Positions 52,114 to 60,591 are shown, counted from the first letter of the stretch. The stretch is DNA of 64,000 nucleotides from Brevibacterium yomogidense (GCF_016107685.1 NZ_JABASY010000005.1:186001-250000), one strand, 5' to 3'. Notes: generated by a model from the sequence alone, not told the origin. Translations and numbers: made by a program.

Positions 52114-52671
52114 TCAGGTGAGCGGTGCGATCTCGTAGAGGTGCTCCGTGTCGTGTCCGTCCGGGTAGTCCTCGGGGACGAACAGCGGGCTATGGGTGCA
52201 GTCCGCTCCATGACGGGCTGCGAACGAGGTGAAGAGGCGCTGGGACGCCTCGTTGTCCGCGGTGATCGTGGTCTCGAGTCGTGCCGCGCCGGTGCGCTGG
52301 GCGAGCTCGTCGAGCATCCGGCCTGCCAGCCCGTGGCCTCGGCTCGCCTCGTCGACGGCGACCTGCCAGATCATGAGCGTGTCCGGGGCATCCGGTCGCA
52401 TGTATCCGGTGACGAAGCCGGCGGGTGTGCCGTCCAGTGTGGCGAGGACGGAGGTGCGTGAGAAGTCGCGAGCCCACAGGAGGTAGGCGTACGAGGTGTT
52501 GAGGTCGAGGACCTTCGAATCGCGGGCGAGCGTCCACATGTGCTTGCCGTCTGCGACAGCGGGGGTGCGGAGCTCGATGCGCTCCGTGTCCGTGGTGTGG
52601 GGAGCCGCGGGGGACTGCTTGGGGACTGCGGGTGTCGGATCGGATGAGGTTGCTGTGTCTGCGTGAGTCAC
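52114..52671 (-). CDS. ectA: Diaminobutyrate acetyltransferase
   Basis: GNAT-fold enzyme that acetylates diaminobutyrate at the gamma amino group. The 185 residues show LDLNTSYAYLLWARDFSRTSVLA, a strong EctA signature, then the acetyl-CoA segment QVAVDEASRGHGLAGRMLDEL. The first 30 residues are variable. The GTG at 52671 is six bases after TAGGTT, with GGAG also close by, so either leaderless or leadered translation is possible. A 15-base palindrome overlaps the -35 box, suggesting that the ect operon is repressed under low salinity. Confidence 0.93.
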   Translation of the reverse strand: MTHADTATSSDPTPAVPKQSPAAPHTTDTERIELRTPAVADGKHMWTLARDSKVLDLNTSYAYLLWARDFSRTSVLATLDGTPAGFVTGYMRPDAPDTLMIWQVAVDEASRGHGLAGRMLDELAQRTGAARLETTITADNEASQRLFTSFAARHGADCTHSPLFVPEDYPDGHDTEHLYEIAPLT

Positions 52672-52677
52672 AACTCC

Positions 52678-52705
52678 AACCTAGCGACCTGAGATCTGAT
52701 CTCAA
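52678..52705 (-). promoter_or_regulatory. Putative ectABC promoter
   Basis: On the minus strand TTGAGA (52700-52705), a 16-base spacer and TAGGTT (52678-52683) precede the ectA GTG by six bases. Confidence 0.5.
52690..52704. promoter_or_regulatory. Operator candidate in the ect promoter
   Basis: TGAGATCTGATCTCA is a perfect inverted repeat with 7-bp arms around one central base. It covers the spacer and the -35 hexamer of the proposed ect promoter. MarR-type repressors are known to control ect genes in other bacteria, but no regulator is encoded here. Confidence 0.5.
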
Positions 52706-52957
52706 CCGGGCGGAAATCGCAGGACAGGGGGCAAAGCGGCCTGTGATCACGGTCGATCGGGCCCACGCATCGACCCCCGCATCCTCAACCGTGGCGGGGG
52801 GATGCGGGGGCCGTGTGCGCGGGTGGTCTGCTCACGGTGGAACTGGTGTCCCACCGTCACATTACCGTTACCGTTTCGTTACCGAATGCCCGGGATGCGG
52901 GACTCTCGTGTGGCCCACGTCACGTCCCGTGCGGCGGCGATCGACGGTCGTCGAGGC

Positions 52958-53449
52958 TCAGCGGTAATTGATGAACTGGAGGTCGACGGCGAGGTCCTTG
53001 CCCTTGAGCAGGGCGATGACGCTCTGGAGGGCGTCGCGCTTCTTCGAGCTCACGCGCAGCTCGTCGCCCTGGATCTGGGCCTTCACTCCCTTGGGCCCCT
53101 CGTCCCGGATGATCTTCGAGATCTCCTTGGCGTTCTCCTTGTCGATGCCCTCCTTGAGCGAGGCGTCGATCCGATGCTCCTTGCCGGACGGGTACGGCTC
53201 TCCCGCGTCGAGCGACTTGAGGGAGATGCCGCGGCGGACGAGCTTCGACTGGAAGACGTCGAGCGCTGCTGCCACCCTGTCGTCCCCGTCGGCGCGCAGC
53301 TGGATGCCTTCGCCCTTCCATTCGATGGCGGCGCCGGAGCCCTTGAAGTCGTAGCGGGAGGCGATCTCCTTCGCTGCCTGGTTGAGTGCGTTGTCCGCTT
53401 CCTGGCGGTCGACCTTGCTGACGATGTCGAAGCTGGATTCCGAAGCCAT
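52958..53449 (-). CDS. yajQ: YajQ family nucleotide-binding protein
   Basis: A 163-residue protein of two ferredoxin-like domains; members of the family bind nucleotides, cyclic di-GMP in Xanthomonas, and RNA. The sequence begins [25 protein letters not shown] and contains [12 protein letters not shown], then the second domain with [35 protein letters not shown]. Length is exactly that of the family. ATG 53449 has AGGAGG at good spacing. It lies 286 bases upstream of ectA in the same direction, but with separate promoters. Confidence 0.94.
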   Translation of the reverse strand: MASESSFDIVSKVDRQEADNALNQAAKEIASRYDFKGSGAAIEWKGEGIQLRADGDDRVAAALDVFQSKLVRRGISLKSLDAGEPYPSGKEHRIDASLKEGIDKENAKEISKIIRDEGPKGVKAQIQGDELRVSSKKRDALQSVIALLKGKDLAVDLQFINYR

Positions 53450-53538
53450 GAATGCCTCCTGTGGTGGGCGACGTGAGGGGCCTGCGGCGCGTGGCCGCAT
53501 GTCGCGCCCATGCTAGTCCAGCGCTGGGCGTCGTCCGA

Positions 53539-53568
53539 TTAGCGCCGGTGCCGATCAGTGTGTATTCT
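53539..53568 (+). promoter_or_regulatory. tRNA-Tyr promoter
   Basis: TTAGCG (53539-53544), an 18-base spacer and TATTCT (53563-53568) lie 26 bases before the tRNA. The -10 box is good; the -35 is weak. Confidence 0.5.
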
Positions 53569-53594
53569 CTATCAGGTGCTCTTTCGAGCGCGAC

Positions 53595-53676
53595 GGCAGA
53601 TTGCCCGAGCGGCCAAAGGGAGCTGACTGTAAATCAGCCGGCACAGCCTTCGTAGGTTCGAATCCTACATCTGCCA
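53595..53676 (+). tRNA. tRNA-Tyr (GUA)
   Basis: An 82-base class II tRNA. The acceptor stem GGCAGAT pairs with ATCTGCC at the 3' end, the anticodon loop is CTGTAAA with GTA, a long variable arm follows, and the T-loop is TTCGAAT. The discriminator is A. CCA is not encoded. Confidence 0.95.
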
Positions 53677-53686
53677 CGTCGCAACG

Positions 53687-53724
53687 AGGCCCGTTCCACA
53701 GCGGAAGCGCTGAGGGGCGGGCCT
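53687..53724 (+). terminator. Nested hairpin after tRNA-Tyr
   Basis: AGGCCCG (53687-53693) pairs with CGGGCCT (53718-53724), enclosing a smaller CAGCG/CGCTG hairpin (53699-53712). It begins 11 bases after the tRNA. Confidence 0.5.
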
Positions 53725-53811
53725 TCGTCATGTGCCCGTGCTTTCGACGGACCTGATCGTGGGGTGACAGGACGGACACACGTTCGGTCAGCACGCGGGG
53801 CTCCGGGACAG

Positions 53812-53817
53812 TAATCT
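53812..53817 (+). promoter_or_regulatory. -10 box of a leaderless transcript (glutaminase)
   Basis: TAATCT ends six bases before the ATG at 53824. Confidence 0.5.
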
Positions 53818-53823
53818 GAGCGC

Positions 53824-55650
53824 ATGCGCTCTCCCGTCCAGTCCTACCTGCTGAGCCTCCACGAGACCGTCAGCAGCGCCGACCCCTTCGCCGATGCCCG
53901 CCTGTCGCGCCACCGTACGGCCGCAGCACCGGAACCGGAGGCCGACGCCCTGGTCCTCTACGACGCCGACCCCACGAGGATGGGGATCGCGATGACGACG
54001 GCGGACGGCCACACCTACCGTGTGGGGGACGCGGACGTCTCCTTCTCCATCCAGTCCATCTCGAAGGTGTTCGTCTACGGGCTGGCGCTCATGGATTCGG
54101 GCTTCGACGCGGTCGACTCGAAGATCGACGTGGAGCCGTCCGGCAGCGCCTACAACGACATCTCGTCGGAGTCCGGCAGCGGCCGCCCCAAGAACCCGCT
54201 CATCAACATCGGCGCGATCGCCGCTGCCTCCCTCGTGAAGCCGGATGAGGGCCAGACGGTGTTCGACCGGATCCTCGCGACGATGTCGGCCTGTGCGGGA
54301 CGCCCTCTGTCCCTCGACCAGGACATCCTCGAGCAGGACCTGCGGGAGGGGGCGCACAACCGCGGGCTCGCATGGTTCCTGTCCTCGTGGGGGATCATCG
54401 ACGGTGACCCGGCCCCCGCGTTCAAGGACTACACGAGGCAGTGCGCGGTGACGGTCACGGCCGCGGATCTGTCCGTCATGGCGGCGACCCTCGCGAACCT
54501 GGGCGTCAACCCCGTCACGGGGGAGCGCGTCTTCACGGAGGCAGTCGTCGAGCGGGTGCTGTCCGTCATGACGACGTGCGGGATGTACGACGACTCGGGC
54601 GACTGGGTCGCGACCGTCGGGCTGCCCGCGAAGAGTGGGGTGGGCGGCGGGATCATCTCCGTCCTGCCCGGCCAGTTGGGGATCGCGACGTTCTCGCCGC
54701 CGCTGGACGAGCACGGCAACAGCGCGCGCGGCATCATCGTCCACGAGGAGATGTCCGCGGACCTGGGCCTCCACTTCGTGCGCGCCGCGACGGTCGGCAG
54801 GTCCTCGATCCGCTCCCACGCGACCGTCGACATCGCGCACTCCACCGTTCGTCGCCCTGCGGAGGCGGATGCGGTGCTGGCGGAGCACGGCGACCGCGCC
54901 CACCTCATCGAACTGGTGGGTGATCTCCAGTTCAGCGGCTTCGAAGCCGTCGCACGGCTCATCGGCGACCTGGACGAACCGCTCTGCGTCATCCTCGACT
55001 TCACGAAGGTCGACGAGCTCTCCACTGTGACGATCGACAGCCTGCACCGACTGGCCGACGCGATGGCGGAGGCAGGCATCGCGCTGTCTGCGGTCGACGT
55101 GGACGGGCTCCTGGCCGACCATGTCGAGACCATGGGCATCCGGACGTTCGCGTTCCGGTACGCGGCGCTGGCCTGGGCTGAGCGCTTGGTGCTCGAGCAG
55201 TTCGGGGACGAGTCGTGCTTCTACGACCCCGAGTACACGCACGCGCCCATGCTCGATTCGCTGGAGCCCGAGCACCGGAGGGTCATCCTCGAGCTCCTCG
55301 TCAACCAGCGGTACCGTCCGGGCGAAGCGGTGCGGGCGATCGGCGACGACTTCGACGGGATCCGCTTCATGCGGGCCGGTGAGGTGCGCACGTACAGTGC
55401 GGACGGCGGGCTGCTCGCGGTGCTGCGGGCGGGCACCACCTTTGGGGAGTTCGCCCTGAATCCGGACGGCGGCCAGCCCTTCGACATGATCGCGACGAGT
55501 GACACGACGCTGGACTTCCTGCCCGCCGAGGACATCGACCGGCTGGGCGTCGACGATCCCGCTGTTGCGGCGGCTCTGTGGCGCAGCATCACCGTCAACG
55601 GCTACACGCGGTTGGCGCAGGCGGTCCGAGGAGAGGCGCAGACGCTGTGA
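53824..55650 (+). CDS. glsA: Glutaminase with STAS and cyclic-nucleotide-binding domains
   Basis: Hydrolyses glutamine to glutamate and ammonia. The 608 residues form three domains. Residues 1-305 are a serine-dependent glutaminase: FSIQSISKVFVYGLAL with Ser78 and Lys81, PKNPLINIGAI, and GVGGGIISVLPG. Residues about 330-440 are a STAS domain (LCVILDFTKVDELSTVTIDSLHRL). Residues about 455-600 are a cyclic-nucleotide-binding-like domain (GEAVRAIGDDFDGIRFMRAGEVRTY, GTTFGEFAL). The last lacks a clear RxA phosphate-binding loop, so its ligand is unclear. The ATG at 53824 has a leaderless -10 box. The next gene overlaps it as GTGA. Confidence 0.93.
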   Translation: MRSPVQSYLLSLHETVSSADPFADARLSRHRTAAAPEPEADALVLYDADPTRMGIAMTTADGHTYRVGDADVSFSIQSISKVFVYGLALMDSGFDAVDSKIDVEPSGSAYNDISSESGSGRPKNPLINIGAIAAASLVKPDEGQTVFDRILATMSACAGRPLSLDQDILEQDLREGAHNRGLAWFLSSWGIIDGDPAPAFKDYTRQCAVTVTAADLSVMAATLANLGVNPVTGERVFTEAVVERVLSVMTTCGMYDDSGDWVATVGLPAKSGVGGGIISVLPGQLGIATFSPPLDEHGNSARGIIVHEEMSADLGLHFVRAATVGRSSIRSHATVDIAHSTVRRPAEADAVLAEHGDRAHLIELVGDLQFSGFEAVARLIGDLDEPLCVILDFTKVDELSTVTIDSLHRLADAMAEAGIALSAVDVDGLLADHVETMGIRTFAFRYAALAWAERLVLEQFGDESCFYDPEYTHAPMLDSLEPEHRRVILELLVNQRYRPGEAVRAIGDDFDGIRFMRAGEVRTYSADGGLLAVLRAGTTFGEFALNPDGGQPFDMIATSDTTLDFLPAEDIDRLGVDDPAVAAALWRSITVNGYTRLAQAVRGEAQTL

Positions 55651-56615
55651 CGAACACCCGTGGGAACCACGACCCCGCAGGACCCGGCCCCGCGCCTGCG
55701 GGAGACGGCCCGAACAGCCCCGCGGGGCACGAGTGGACCGCGCACGAGTCCGCCGGGCACGAATCCGCTGGGACCGACGCGGTGAGCGCCGGTCCGCTCA
55801 CCAGCACGTGGGCCGACCGCGTGCGGTCCGCGGCGTTCGCTCACGAGGACATCGACGGTGTCCCGCTCGTGACAGACCGGCCCTGGGTCATCGCGCACCG
55901 CGGTTATTCCGGCGCGGCGCCCGAGAACACGCTCGCCGCGGTCGACGCCGCCCGCATGATCGGCGCGGACTGGATCGAGGTCGACCTGCACGTGAGCGGT
56001 GACGGCACCCCCACCGTCATCCACGACCAGTCGGTCGACCGGACGACCGACGGGTCCGGTGCTGTGAGCAGGCTCGACGACGACGCCCTGTCGCGACTGG
56101 ACGCGGGATCGTGGGCGGGGCCCGGCTTCGCGGGGCAGCGGCTGCCGAAGCTCGACACCCTCCTCAAGGACGTGTCGACGAAGGGCGGTCGCCTGCTGCT
56201 CGAACTCAAGGGGGAGTGGTCGCCGGGTGCCGTGGCCTCCGTCGCGGGTTCCATCATCGACGAGGGGATGGCGGACCGCGTCGTCGTCCAGAGCTTCTCC
56301 GTCCCCACCCTCGCGCACCTGCGCGACATCGCTCCGCTCGTCGAGCGCTGCCTGCTGCGGACGACGCCCCGGGAGGACGACATGAGGGTCGTCGACGAGC
56401 TCCAGGCGCTCGCCTACAACCCGTCGGTCCGCGGGTTCTTCACGCGCCGGCACGTCGTCGACCGGTTCCTCGACGCCGGCTACGGGATGTTCGTGTGGAC
56501 GGTCGACGAACCGGCGTCCTGGGAGAGGCTCCTGGGCGCCGGGGTGCACGGCGTCATCACGAACCTGCCCGCAACACTCCAGGGTTACATCGCGGCGAAG
56601 TACGACGCGGTATGA
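55647..56615 (+). CDS. Glycerophosphodiester phosphodiesterase family protein
   Basis: Releases glycerol-3-phosphate from glycerophosphodiesters, or cleaves related lipids. The 322 residues have a low-complexity Gly/Pro/His-rich start of about 50 residues, then the GDPD barrel: His84-Arg85 in VIAHRGYSGAAPENT with Glu93, IEVDLHVSGDGTPTVIHDQSVDRTT, LLLELKGEW, VVVQSF and FVWTVDEP. No signal peptide is visible, so it is probably cytoplasmic. The GTG at 55647 follows GAGGAGAGG and overlaps the glutaminase stop; the next gene overlaps as ATGA. Membrane lipid recycling is the likely role. Confidence 0.9.
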   Translation: MTNTRGNHDPAGPGPAPAGDGPNSPAGHEWTAHESAGHESAGTDAVSAGPLTSTWADRVRSAAFAHEDIDGVPLVTDRPWVIAHRGYSGAAPENTLAAVDAARMIGADWIEVDLHVSGDGTPTVIHDQSVDRTTDGSGAVSRLDDDALSRLDAGSWAGPGFAGQRLPKLDTLLKDVSTKGGRLLLELKGEWSPGAVASVAGSIIDEGMADRVVVQSFSVPTLAHLRDIAPLVERCLLRTTPREDDMRVVDELQALAYNPSVRGFFTRRHVVDRFLDAGYGMFVWTVDEPASWERLLGAGVHGVITNLPATLQGYIAAKYDAV

Positions 56616-58924
56616 CCGCCCGTCCGCTTCCCGCCCACCGGCCGCTGCCGGCCGCGCTGGTCGCGGCGGGGCTGATGGTCGCCGTGTGCGGCCTCGGCGC
56701 CGGTCCCGCGGTCGTGGCCGCTGCGCCCGCGGCGGCCGCCGTCACGACAGCGCAGCCGGACCCCGTCGCCGAGGCGGAGGAGGCGCCCGCGCAGTCAGGA
56801 GAGTCGCCCGCCGCCGGGGAGGACGTCCGTGACACCTACCGCGAACGGGTCGCCGCCTACCTGGAGACCGTGGCGGGCGGCTGGGCCGACGACGTCGTCG
56901 CGGTCGCCCCGGAAGCGGTGGGGAGCTGGGACGACCGGCAGCGCGCGATGATCGATCCGCGGATCGAGGCGCTCGAGGACGACGGGTGGACGGTGCGGAT
57001 CGCAGTCCTCCCGCACTTCTCGTACCCCTATGACAGGGGGCTGGACCTGCCGGACATCGACGCCGGCCTGCAGCGCGGCCTCACCCGGATCGCAGAGGCG
57101 GACCCGCACGGGAAGACCGTCTACCTGCTGGCGCGGGGGTCGTCGGTCACCTCCAGCGTGTACGCGGACGGGCACCTGCAGAGGGAGCTCGCGGCGGTCT
57201 ACCCGCTGGGCCCGCCGTATGTGAACACGGAGCAGACCGCGGCAGAGCTCTCGTACGCGCTGCGGGCGGTCGCGGCCGACTCCCCACTGCCGGAGCTGCT
57301 GCCGGAGGAGACGGCGCCGGTGGGGTGGACGGGCGTGCGCTACCGCGCCCTGTCGATGCAGCTGGGGGAGACCGGCACACAGATCATGACGGCGGCGTTC
57401 CTCGCCGCCGCTGCGGTCGGTGCGGTCCTCCTGGTGCTGTCCTGGCTGGTGCTCCTGCCGCGCACATCGGGGCCGCTCGCCAGGCTCTTCGGCACCCGGA
57501 TCGACCGTGCGCACGAAGCCGCCGCGCTCGCCTCCCTGAAGGACCGCGCGGTGCGGGCGCATCGGAGTCTCACCCGGGCGAAGCGGCTGGAATCGTCGCT
57601 CGAGACGGCGGTCGGCCGACTGCCGGACCCCGGCGCCACGGACTCACCGCTCGTGTGGGCGGGCTGGACCGCGCTCGAGGAGGAGCACGACGGCCGCGAC
57701 CGGACGCTGTGCTTCTTCCGGCCGGATCTGCCGGCGGACAGGCAGGAGAGCGTCGACGTCCTGGGCGCGCAGCTGGTCGTCCCGGTGTCCGACCTGGCGG
57801 CCGAACGTCTGGAGAAGGGGCGCGCACCGTCCTACCTCAGCCTGTCCGGCATCGACCGGGGGAAGCCGTACTGGACCCGAGCGTCGTCCCCGTGGGCGGC
57901 CAGCGGCTACGGCGCGTTCGGCCCTCTCAGCGAGGCGATCGCGGCGATGCCTGCGCAGTGGGAGCCTGCTGCCGGCGCCGTGCGGATCGCGCGGGCCGTG
58001 GAGACGGGGCGCACGCAGACGCCGTCGACGCGCGCGGGCGCTTCCCCATGGGCACGGACCGCGCTCCTGGCGGTCACCGCGGCCCTGGCGCTGTCCGCCG
58101 GCATCGTGGGCGGCGTGCACGATGCCGGGCAGATGGAGAAGGTCTACACCGCGGAGCCCGGTGCGCCCGGTTCCCCGGTCTCCGACCCGCAGGCGGCCCA
58201 GCGGCAGATCATCGCCGAGGCGGTCGCCGCCTCCGAGGACGCCCCGTACGTCGATCAGTGGACCGGTCTGGCACTGGTCGGTCAGGACGTGTCCGCCGTG
58301 GGCGAGGTCGCGGAATCCGTCGCGGAGGACACCGGCCGCGACGTGCGTGTCATCGCGCTCGTCGCGGCGAGCTCCGGTGTGCTCGACACCGTGCGGCTGG
58401 AGGACCGCGTGGAGGAGGCGCTGCCGGACGGGACGATCGCGGTCCTCCTCAGCAAGCATTCGGCGTCGATCGTGACCGGGGGCCTCGAGGAGGACTACTC
58501 CGCGGACAGGGCCGACCGTCCTCAGCCCGGCCCCGACGACACAGTGGTGGACAAGGCCATCGCAGAGCTGCGCTGGGCTGCGAAGACGACGTGGGTGCCG
58601 GCGGACCCTGCCTCCGCGTCGTCGACCGGCGACGGAGCGGACGAGAGCTTCATGCCTGCGCCGGGGACCGACGCGTGGGTGATGCGGACCTGGACGCGGA
58701 CGCTCCTGGGAGCGGGCGGAGCGACGCTCGCAGTCCTCATCGTCGGCATCGTCTTCCGCAGACTGGTCACCGACCGGACGGATCCCACGGCCCGTGAGCA
58801 GCACCCGAAGGGGCGCGCCGGGGGTCGGCGAGGAGATTCGCGGGAGCGACGACGGCCACAGGAGCGTGGACGGGCACAGGAGCACGGGCGCCGCGCACGC
58901 GGACGGAAGAGGGGCGGGCGATGA
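56612..58924 (+). CDS. Large membrane protein with two extracytoplasmic domains
   Basis: Function unknown. The 770 residues comprise a signal sequence (about 13-42), an extracytoplasmic alpha/beta domain (about 70-245), a membrane helix (about 255-285), a cytoplasmic helical region and a module reading LCFFRPDL...PYWTRASSPWAASGYGAFGPLSEAI (about 370-450), a second helix (about 485-505), a second extracytoplasmic domain, a third helix (about 705-730) and a very basic cytoplasmic tail. The extracytoplasmic domains have short alternating strands and helices, in the manner of TPM-like domains; this is only an impression. It overlaps GDPD by four bases and the related next gene by four. Confidence 0.75.
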   Translation: MTARPLPAHRPLPAALVAAGLMVAVCGLGAGPAVVAAAPAAAAVTTAQPDPVAEAEEAPAQSGESPAAGEDVRDTYRERVAAYLETVAGGWADDVVAVAPEAVGSWDDRQRAMIDPRIEALEDDGWTVRIAVLPHFSYPYDRGLDLPDIDAGLQRGLTRIAEADPHGKTVYLLARGSSVTSSVYADGHLQRELAAVYPLGPPYVNTEQTAAELSYALRAVAADSPLPELLPEETAPVGWTGVRYRALSMQLGETGTQIMTAAFLAAAAVGAVLLVLSWLVLLPRTSGPLARLFGTRIDRAHEAAALASLKDRAVRAHRSLTRAKRLESSLETAVGRLPDPGATDSPLVWAGWTALEEEHDGRDRTLCFFRPDLPADRQESVDVLGAQLVVPVSDLAAERLEKGRAPSYLSLSGIDRGKPYWTRASSPWAASGYGAFGPLSEAIAAMPAQWEPAAGAVRIARAVETGRTQTPSTRAGASPWARTALLAVTAALALSAGIVGGVHDAGQMEKVYTAEPGAPGSPVSDPQAAQRQIIAEAVAASEDAPYVDQWTGLALVGQDVSAVGEVAESVAEDTGRDVRVIALVAASSGVLDTVRLEDRVEEALPDGTIAVLLSKHSASIVTGGLEEDYSADRADRPQPGPDDTVVDKAIAELRWAAKTTWVPADPASASSTGDGADESFMPAPGTDAWVMRTWTRTLLGAGGATLAVLIVGIVFRRLVTDRTDPTAREQHPKGRAGGRRGDSRERRRPQERGRAQEHGRRARGRKRGGR

Positions 58925-60348
58925 GACGACGAACGGTCATGCGGCAGTCGGTGAGGACGGTCGCCGTGGCGGCCCTCGCGCTGGGCGCGGTGTGCGGCGG
59001 GCTGAGTGCCGGTCCGGCCTCGGCGACCGTCCTGGAGCGGACGGGCGGGCCCGTCGTCGACGACCGGGCCGTGGTGGACGGCGGTGCCGTCCGGGACGGT
59101 GGCGGTGCACGGACGGTGAGCGGGGCCTCGGCGGCGGTGGCGGTCCAGGCGTCCGCCGCGGAAGGCGACGGCGACGAATCCCTGCTGGGGAAGGCCGACC
59201 GGCTCGTGGAGCAGCTCCAGGAGGAGCCCCTCGTCGCCGACGACGCGTCCGCGGACGTCTACGGCAGCGCGTTCGACGAACTGCGGCAGCTGCAGGACGA
59301 CGCGGCCGTGCAGACCTACATCGTGTTCGACGGCGAGCTCGACTACCAGCAGACCACCACGATGGCGCAGATCCTCGCCGAACTGCTGCCCGGGGACGAA
59401 TACGTCGTCCTCGTCGTGGGCGAATCCAAGGTGGGACCCACCGCGGAGGCTGTCGCCGCGGACGAGGACCGTGCTCGCCTACTCCGGATGCAGTTCTCCG
59501 CGCTGGGGGAGAACGGGGCGCAGGAGCGGTCGGTCCTCGTGCGGATGCGGACCGGCCTGGAGAGGCTCGCGGACCCGCAGGAGGTCCGCTACGCATCGTC
59601 TGGCAACGACACCCTGCGCTGGCTCAGCTGGCAGGTGTCCTCCTCACCCCTGCGCACGCTCGTCGTCGCAGTCGCGACCATCGCGATCATCGCGGCGGCG
59701 CTGTGGTTCCTCGTCCCGCGGGGAGCGAAGCGCAAGCGGTACCGGATCCCCAAGGCGGTCGCGATCGCGGCTGCGGCGGCGGACCGGCAGGCGATGCGCC
59801 GCGCGCTGGGCGAGGACGCGCTGGACGTCGTCGAACGCCTCCAGGAGCTGCAGACGGGGACGCTGGACCGTGAGACCGCGGACCTCGTCGAGCACGGGCT
59901 GGACGCCTACGGTCTGGCCCGACGGCTCGCGGACGACGAGGAGTCGCGCGAGGACGACCTCGCCGGCGCCATGGTGCTCATGGGCATCGCGGAAACGGCG
60001 GTCACGCACGCGGAGGCGCAGACGGGCTCGGGCAGGCGGACCGGCGGGCGGGGCGCGCGGAAGGGGCGAGCCGCGAAGGCACCGGAGCCCCTGTGCAGCC
60101 TCGACCCGCGCCACGGACCCGCGAAGAAGGAGATCGACGTGTCCGTTGCGGGTCGGGCGGGTTCGCTCACCGTCCCCGCCTGCGCCAAGTGCCTCCACGA
60201 CGACCGGAACGACAACCCGCTGCGGTGGCTCACCGTCGACGGGAAGCCGTACGTGCTGCGCGACACCGTGTGGGCCGCGACGCTCTACGGCGGGACGGAG
60301 GACGACCTCGTCGACGCCGTCGTGGCCGCACGGGCGAAGGCGTCCTGA
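58921..60348 (+). CDS. Membrane protein with C-terminal zinc-ribbon-like module
   Basis: Function unknown. The 475 residues have a signal sequence (about 11-36), an Ala/Gly/Val-rich segment, an extracytoplasmic domain (about 85-230), one membrane helix (RTLVVAVATIAIIAAALWFLVP, about 242-263), a cytoplasmic helical region and a module with CSLDPRHGPAKK and VPACAKCLHDD, whose three to four cysteines could bind zinc, ending WAATLYGGTEDDLVDAVVAA. The same module appears, without the second Cys pair, in the preceding protein, so the two genes are paralogues in part. It overlaps that gene by four bases (ATGA). Confidence 0.77.
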   Translation: MRRRTVMRQSVRTVAVAALALGAVCGGLSAGPASATVLERTGGPVVDDRAVVDGGAVRDGGGARTVSGASAAVAVQASAAEGDGDESLLGKADRLVEQLQEEPLVADDASADVYGSAFDELRQLQDDAAVQTYIVFDGELDYQQTTTMAQILAELLPGDEYVVLVVGESKVGPTAEAVAADEDRARLLRMQFSALGENGAQERSVLVRMRTGLERLADPQEVRYASSGNDTLRWLSWQVSSSPLRTLVVAVATIAIIAAALWFLVPRGAKRKRYRIPKAVAIAAAAADRQAMRRALGEDALDVVERLQELQTGTLDRETADLVEHGLDAYGLARRLADDEESREDDLAGAMVLMGIAETAVTHAEAQTGSGRRTGGRGARKGRAAKAPEPLCSLDPRHGPAKKEIDVSVAGRAGSLTVPACAKCLHDDRNDNPLRWLTVDGKPYVLRDTVWAATLYGGTEDDLVDAVVAARAKAS

Positions 60349-60377
60349 GGGGTGCGTCACACTCCCGGAATCCGGCT

Positions 60378-60406
60378 TTGCAAACGGTGGGGCGGATGTG
60401 TAAAGT
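60378..60406 (+). promoter_or_regulatory. tRNA-Thr/tRNA-Met promoter
   Basis: TTGCAA (60378-60383), a 17-base spacer and TAAAGT (60401-60406) stand 11 bases before tRNA-Thr. This is a good housekeeping promoter. Confidence 0.65.
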
Positions 60407-60417
60407 AACTGCTCGTT

Positions 60418-60490
60418 GCCCCAATAGCTCAGTCGGCAGAGCGTTTCCATGGTAAGGAAAAGGTCAAGGGTTCGATTCCCTTTTGGGGCT
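60418..60490 (+). tRNA. tRNA-Thr (GGU)
   Basis: A 73-base tRNA with acceptor GCCCCAA/TTGGGGC, anticodon stem TTTCC/GGAAA, loop ATGGTAA with GGT, and T-loop TTCGATT. CCA is not encoded. Confidence 0.95.
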
Positions 60491-60517
60491 CTCGTGGACT
60501 CGATGCGGTTCGCGCAC

Positions 60518-60591
60518 GGCGGGGTAGCTCAGGCGGTTAGAGCGCACGACTCATAATCGTGAGGTCGGGAGATCGAGACTCCCTCCCGCTA
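60518..60591 (+). tRNA. tRNA-Met (CAU) with an atypical T-loop
   Basis: A 74-base tRNA. The acceptor GGCGGGG pairs with TCCCGCT with G-U pairs at both ends, the anticodon loop is CTCATAA, and the T-stem GGGAG/CTCCC is intact. The T-loop reads ATCGAGA where TTCGANT-type loops are nearly universal. It resembles actinobacterial elongator tRNA-Met in the anticodon arm (ACGAC/GTCGT-like). CCA is not encoded. Confidence 0.88.
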
